A stretch of 64,000 bases of DNA, taken from positions 40,125-104,124 of the forward strand of contig CAVHPP010000005.1 of the NCBI GenBank assembly GCA_963638105.1. The letters are read 5' to 3'. Under the pieces are notes generated by a model, which saw only the letters and a list, made by a program, of their open reading frames with translations, ran no database searches and was not told where the DNA came from. Shown piece after piece: positions 62,405-64,000 of the stretch. A program made the position numbers and the translations under genes. Source of the stretch: CAG-217 sp963638105. GTDB taxonomy: Bacteria > Bacillota > Clostridia > Oscillospirales > Acutalibacteraceae. The number at the start of each line of letters is the position of its first letter. Positions within the stretch are counted from its first letter, which is position 1.

Positions 62405-62980
62405 ATGCGAACGGCAACGGTAGAACGAAATACGAAAGAGACTCAAATTAAAGCCACCCTGTGTTTGGACGGCGGGGAAGTGGCCGTGTCCACCGGCAAC
62501 GGCTTTTTTGATCATATGCTTACAGCTTTTGCGGTGCACGGCGGCTTTGGGCTGCAACTGACGGTGCAGGGAGACCTGGAGGTAGACACCCATCACACGG
62601 TAGAGGATACCGGTATAGTGCTGGGGCAGGCGCTGCGCCGGGCGCTGGGTGACTTTTCCGGCATTGCCCGGTACGGCAGCTTTGCGGTGCCGATGGACGA
62701 GAGTTTGGCACGGTGCGATTTGGATTTGTCCAATCGGCCGTTTTTGGTGTTCCGTGCCACATTCCAGCAGGAGCGGTGCGGCGATTATGAAACCTGTGTC
62801 ACAGAGGAATTTTGGCGCGCCTTTGCGGTGAACGCCGGGATTACCCTGCATATTGATGTACCCTACGGCACCAACGCCCACCACCAAATTGAGGCTGTCT
62901 TTAAGGCTGTGGGTCACGCCCTGCACGGAGCGGTACAGCCCACCGGTGGTGCGGTACTGTCTACCAAGGGCGTATTATAA
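62405..62980 (+). CDS. hisB: Imidazoleglycerol-phosphate dehydratase
   Basis: This 191-residue manganese enzyme makes imidazole acetol phosphate. It has GFFDHMLTAFAVHG, DTHHTVEDTGIVLGQAL and the second metal set in NAHHQIEAVFKAVGHAL. It is monofunctional (no phosphatase domain). I use the ATG at 62405, with GAGG eight bases upstream; a GTG nine bases earlier is possible. hisH, usually the next gene, is absent, and hisA follows after 26 bases. Confidence 0.96.
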   Translation: MRTATVERNTKETQIKATLCLDGGEVAVSTGNGFFDHMLTAFAVHGGFGLQLTVQGDLEVDTHHTVEDTGIVLGQALRRALGDFSGIARYGSFAVPMDESLARCDLDLSNRPFLVFRATFQQERCGDYETCVTEEFWRAFAVNAGITLHIDVPYGTNAHHQIEAVFKAVGHALHGAVQPTGGAVLSTKGVL

Positions 62981-63006
62981 ACAAAAATTAGAGAGGGTAA
63001 CGACTT

Positions 63007-63720
63007 ATGATTATTTTTCCCGCCATTGATATTATGGACGGTAAGCCGGTGCGGCTGCTGCGAGGCGATTTTGCCACCGCAGAGCAGGTGGCAGAGGATG
63101 TACTGTCGACTGCCAAGCAGTTTGCCCGGGTGGGTTGCACCTGGGTGCACATGGTGGATCTGGACGGCTCCCTGCAAAAGAAGCCGGTAAACGCCGAGCC
63201 TATTTTGCAGGTGGTGGAGCAAACCCCGCTGAAAGTGGAAGTTGGCGGCGGTATTCGCACCATGGAGGATATTGCGTTCTATCTGGATCGGGGCGTGGAT
63301 CGCGTCATTCTCGGCTCTGTTGCCCTTAAAAATCCGAAGCTGGTGCAGCAGGCGGTAGACACCTATGGGGGCAAGATTGCCGTAGGGGTTGACGCCAAGC
63401 ACGGTATGGTGGCCACCGAGGGTTGGACCGAGGACTCCCAAATGGACTTTGTTGACCTGGCAAAGGCTATGGAGAAGATGGGCGTTGCTACCATTATCTA
63501 TACGGATATCGGCCGTGACGGTACCCTTAGCGGCCCGGATGTGCAGGGGCTGGATCGGCTGAACAAGGCGGTAGGCTGCAATGTAATCGCCAGCGGCGGC
63601 GTGACCACCATTACGGATATTTTGGTGATGAAGGATAAAAAAATGTATGGCACCATTTGCGGCAAGTGCATTTATAAAAAGACACTGGATTTGCGGGAAG
63701 CGGTAGGTATTTGCAAATGA
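63007..63720 (+). CDS. hisA: ProFAR isomerase
   Basis: This 237-residue TIM-barrel isomerase has the general acid/base Asp in PAIDIMDGKPVRL (Asp8), EVGGGIRTMEDI, a GVDAKHG block and YTDIGRDGTLSGP (second catalytic Asp). HisF-type residues at the N-terminus are absent, so it is HisA and not HisF. It overlaps hisI in an ATGA junction, with no hisF between them. Confidence 0.95.
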   Translation: MIIFPAIDIMDGKPVRLLRGDFATAEQVAEDVLSTAKQFARVGCTWVHMVDLDGSLQKKPVNAEPILQVVEQTPLKVEVGGGIRTMEDIAFYLDRGVDRVILGSVALKNPKLVQQAVDTYGGKIAVGVDAKHGMVATEGWTEDSQMDFVDLAKAMEKMGVATIIYTDIGRDGTLSGPDVQGLDRLNKAVGCNVIASGGVTTITDILVMKDKKMYGTICGKCIYKKTLDLREAVGICK

Positions 63721-64000
63721 CAGAAGATTTGGAGCAGTATTTTGCCAAGGGCGAGCTGATCCCTGCGGTGGTGCAGGAGGCCTCTACCGGCCAGGTACTG
63801 ATGCTGGCTTATATGAATCAAGAATCCTTAAAGCGCACCCTGGAGAGCGGCTACACTTGGTTTTGGTCCCGCTCCCGGCAGGAGCTTTGGAATAAAGGCG
63901 CTACCAGCGGCCACCTGCAAAAGGTGGTGGCCATGTACAGCGACTGCGACAACGACACCCTACTGGTGCAGGTGGAGCAGACCGGCGCCGCGTGCCACAC
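63717..64000 (+). CDS. hisI: Phosphoribosyl-AMP cyclohydrolase, 5' part (runs off window)
   Basis: 94 complete codons are visible: MTEDLEQYFAKGELIPAVVQ, then LMLAYMNQESL, WSRSRQELWNKGATSGH and DCDNDTLLVQV ending near GAACH. These are the HisI signatures with the zinc and magnesium ligands in SDCDNDT and the truncated Cys-His segment. It starts in the hisA stop. Whether a HisE domain is fused at the C-terminus lies beyond the window. Confidence 0.93.
   Translation, partial: MTEDLEQYFAKGELIPAVVQEASTGQVLMLAYMNQESLKRTLESGYTWFWSRSRQELWNKGATSGHLQKVVAMYSDCDNDTLLVQVEQTGAACH

Noticed and set aside
1..64000. tRNA, rRNA, CRISPR arrays, insertion sequences or phage genes
   Set aside because: None could be supported by reading both strands; no transposase, integrase or regular spaced repeats were seen.

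Overview
The window reads as a chromosome segment of a spore-forming, low-oxygen Clostridia, most like the Oscillospirales/Ruminococcaceae. Pointers are spo0A and spoIVB, a PolC-type replicase beside a DnaE, the hprK-murB-rapZ-whiA block, the MurT/GatD lipid II amidation pair, a HrcA-type CIRCE site, and secreted proteins with BspA-type leucine-rich repeats and a dockerin-like tail. One run of ten Ns inside spo0A marks it as a draft or metagenome assembly. This assignment is an inference from gene content, not a phylogeny.

Layout. 1-17.3 kb: a long plus-strand exopolysaccharide/capsule operon. It holds an aldolase end, an initiating sugar transferase, a 2-hydroxyacid dehydrogenase, three GT4 and two intact GT2 glycosyltransferases plus one broken GT2, a GT14-like transferase, an EpsG-like polymerase, an acyltransferase, a pyruvyl transferase, a Wzx-type flippase, an iron-sulfur FrhB-like protein and three cluster proteins of unproven activity. 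17.4-18.1 kb: an Hsp20 gene behind a CIRCE operator. 18.2-19.4 kb: a minus-strand GT4 gene. 19.5-28.8 kb: hprK, a ROK kinase, murB, rapZ, whiA, dnaE and pfkA (sugar control, wall precursor, replication, glycolysis). 28.9-31.0 kb: spoIVB and spo0A. 31.0-39.2 kb: an apparently cytoplasmic sialidase (minus), an iron alcohol dehydrogenase, a LacZ-type beta-galactosidase, acpS, the NAD(P)HX repair fusion and a lipoprotein. 39.2-41.0 kb: a radical SAM protein and an inositol monophosphatase (minus). 41.0-43.1 kb: murT-gatD. 43.1-45.1 kb: rpsB-tsf. 45.1-49.2 kb: an accessory stretch with a methyltransferase remnant and two secreted proteins, which separates tsf from pyrH. 49.2-59.4 kb: pyrH-frr-uppS-cdsA-dxr-rseP-ispG-polC. 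59.4-64 kb: a histidine operon, hisZG (fused)-hisD-hisB-hisA-hisI, running off the window.

How the genes work together. The first block assembles a repeat unit on undecaprenyl phosphate, decorates it with acyl and probably pyruvyl groups, flips it and polymerises it. The uppS/cdsA/dxr/ispG block supplies the lipid carrier and phospholipid precursors, and murB and murT/gatD supply the wall. The sialidase and beta-galactosidase suggest use of host or dietary glycans.

The strongest unusual signal is PolC. It lacks the whole DEDD 3'-5' proofreading exonuclease domain that normally sits inside the PHP domain, yet it keeps all nine predicted PHP metal ligands. The DnaE in this window also keeps all nine. 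This raises the possibility that proofreading in this lineage is done by a PHP domain or by a separate exonuclease. Other points of note are the HisZ-HisG fusion, a his operon without hisH/hisF in the usual place, a palindromic candidate his operator, the structured Hsp20 leader with two mini-ORFs, and a promoter whose -35 lies in the loop of a terminator.
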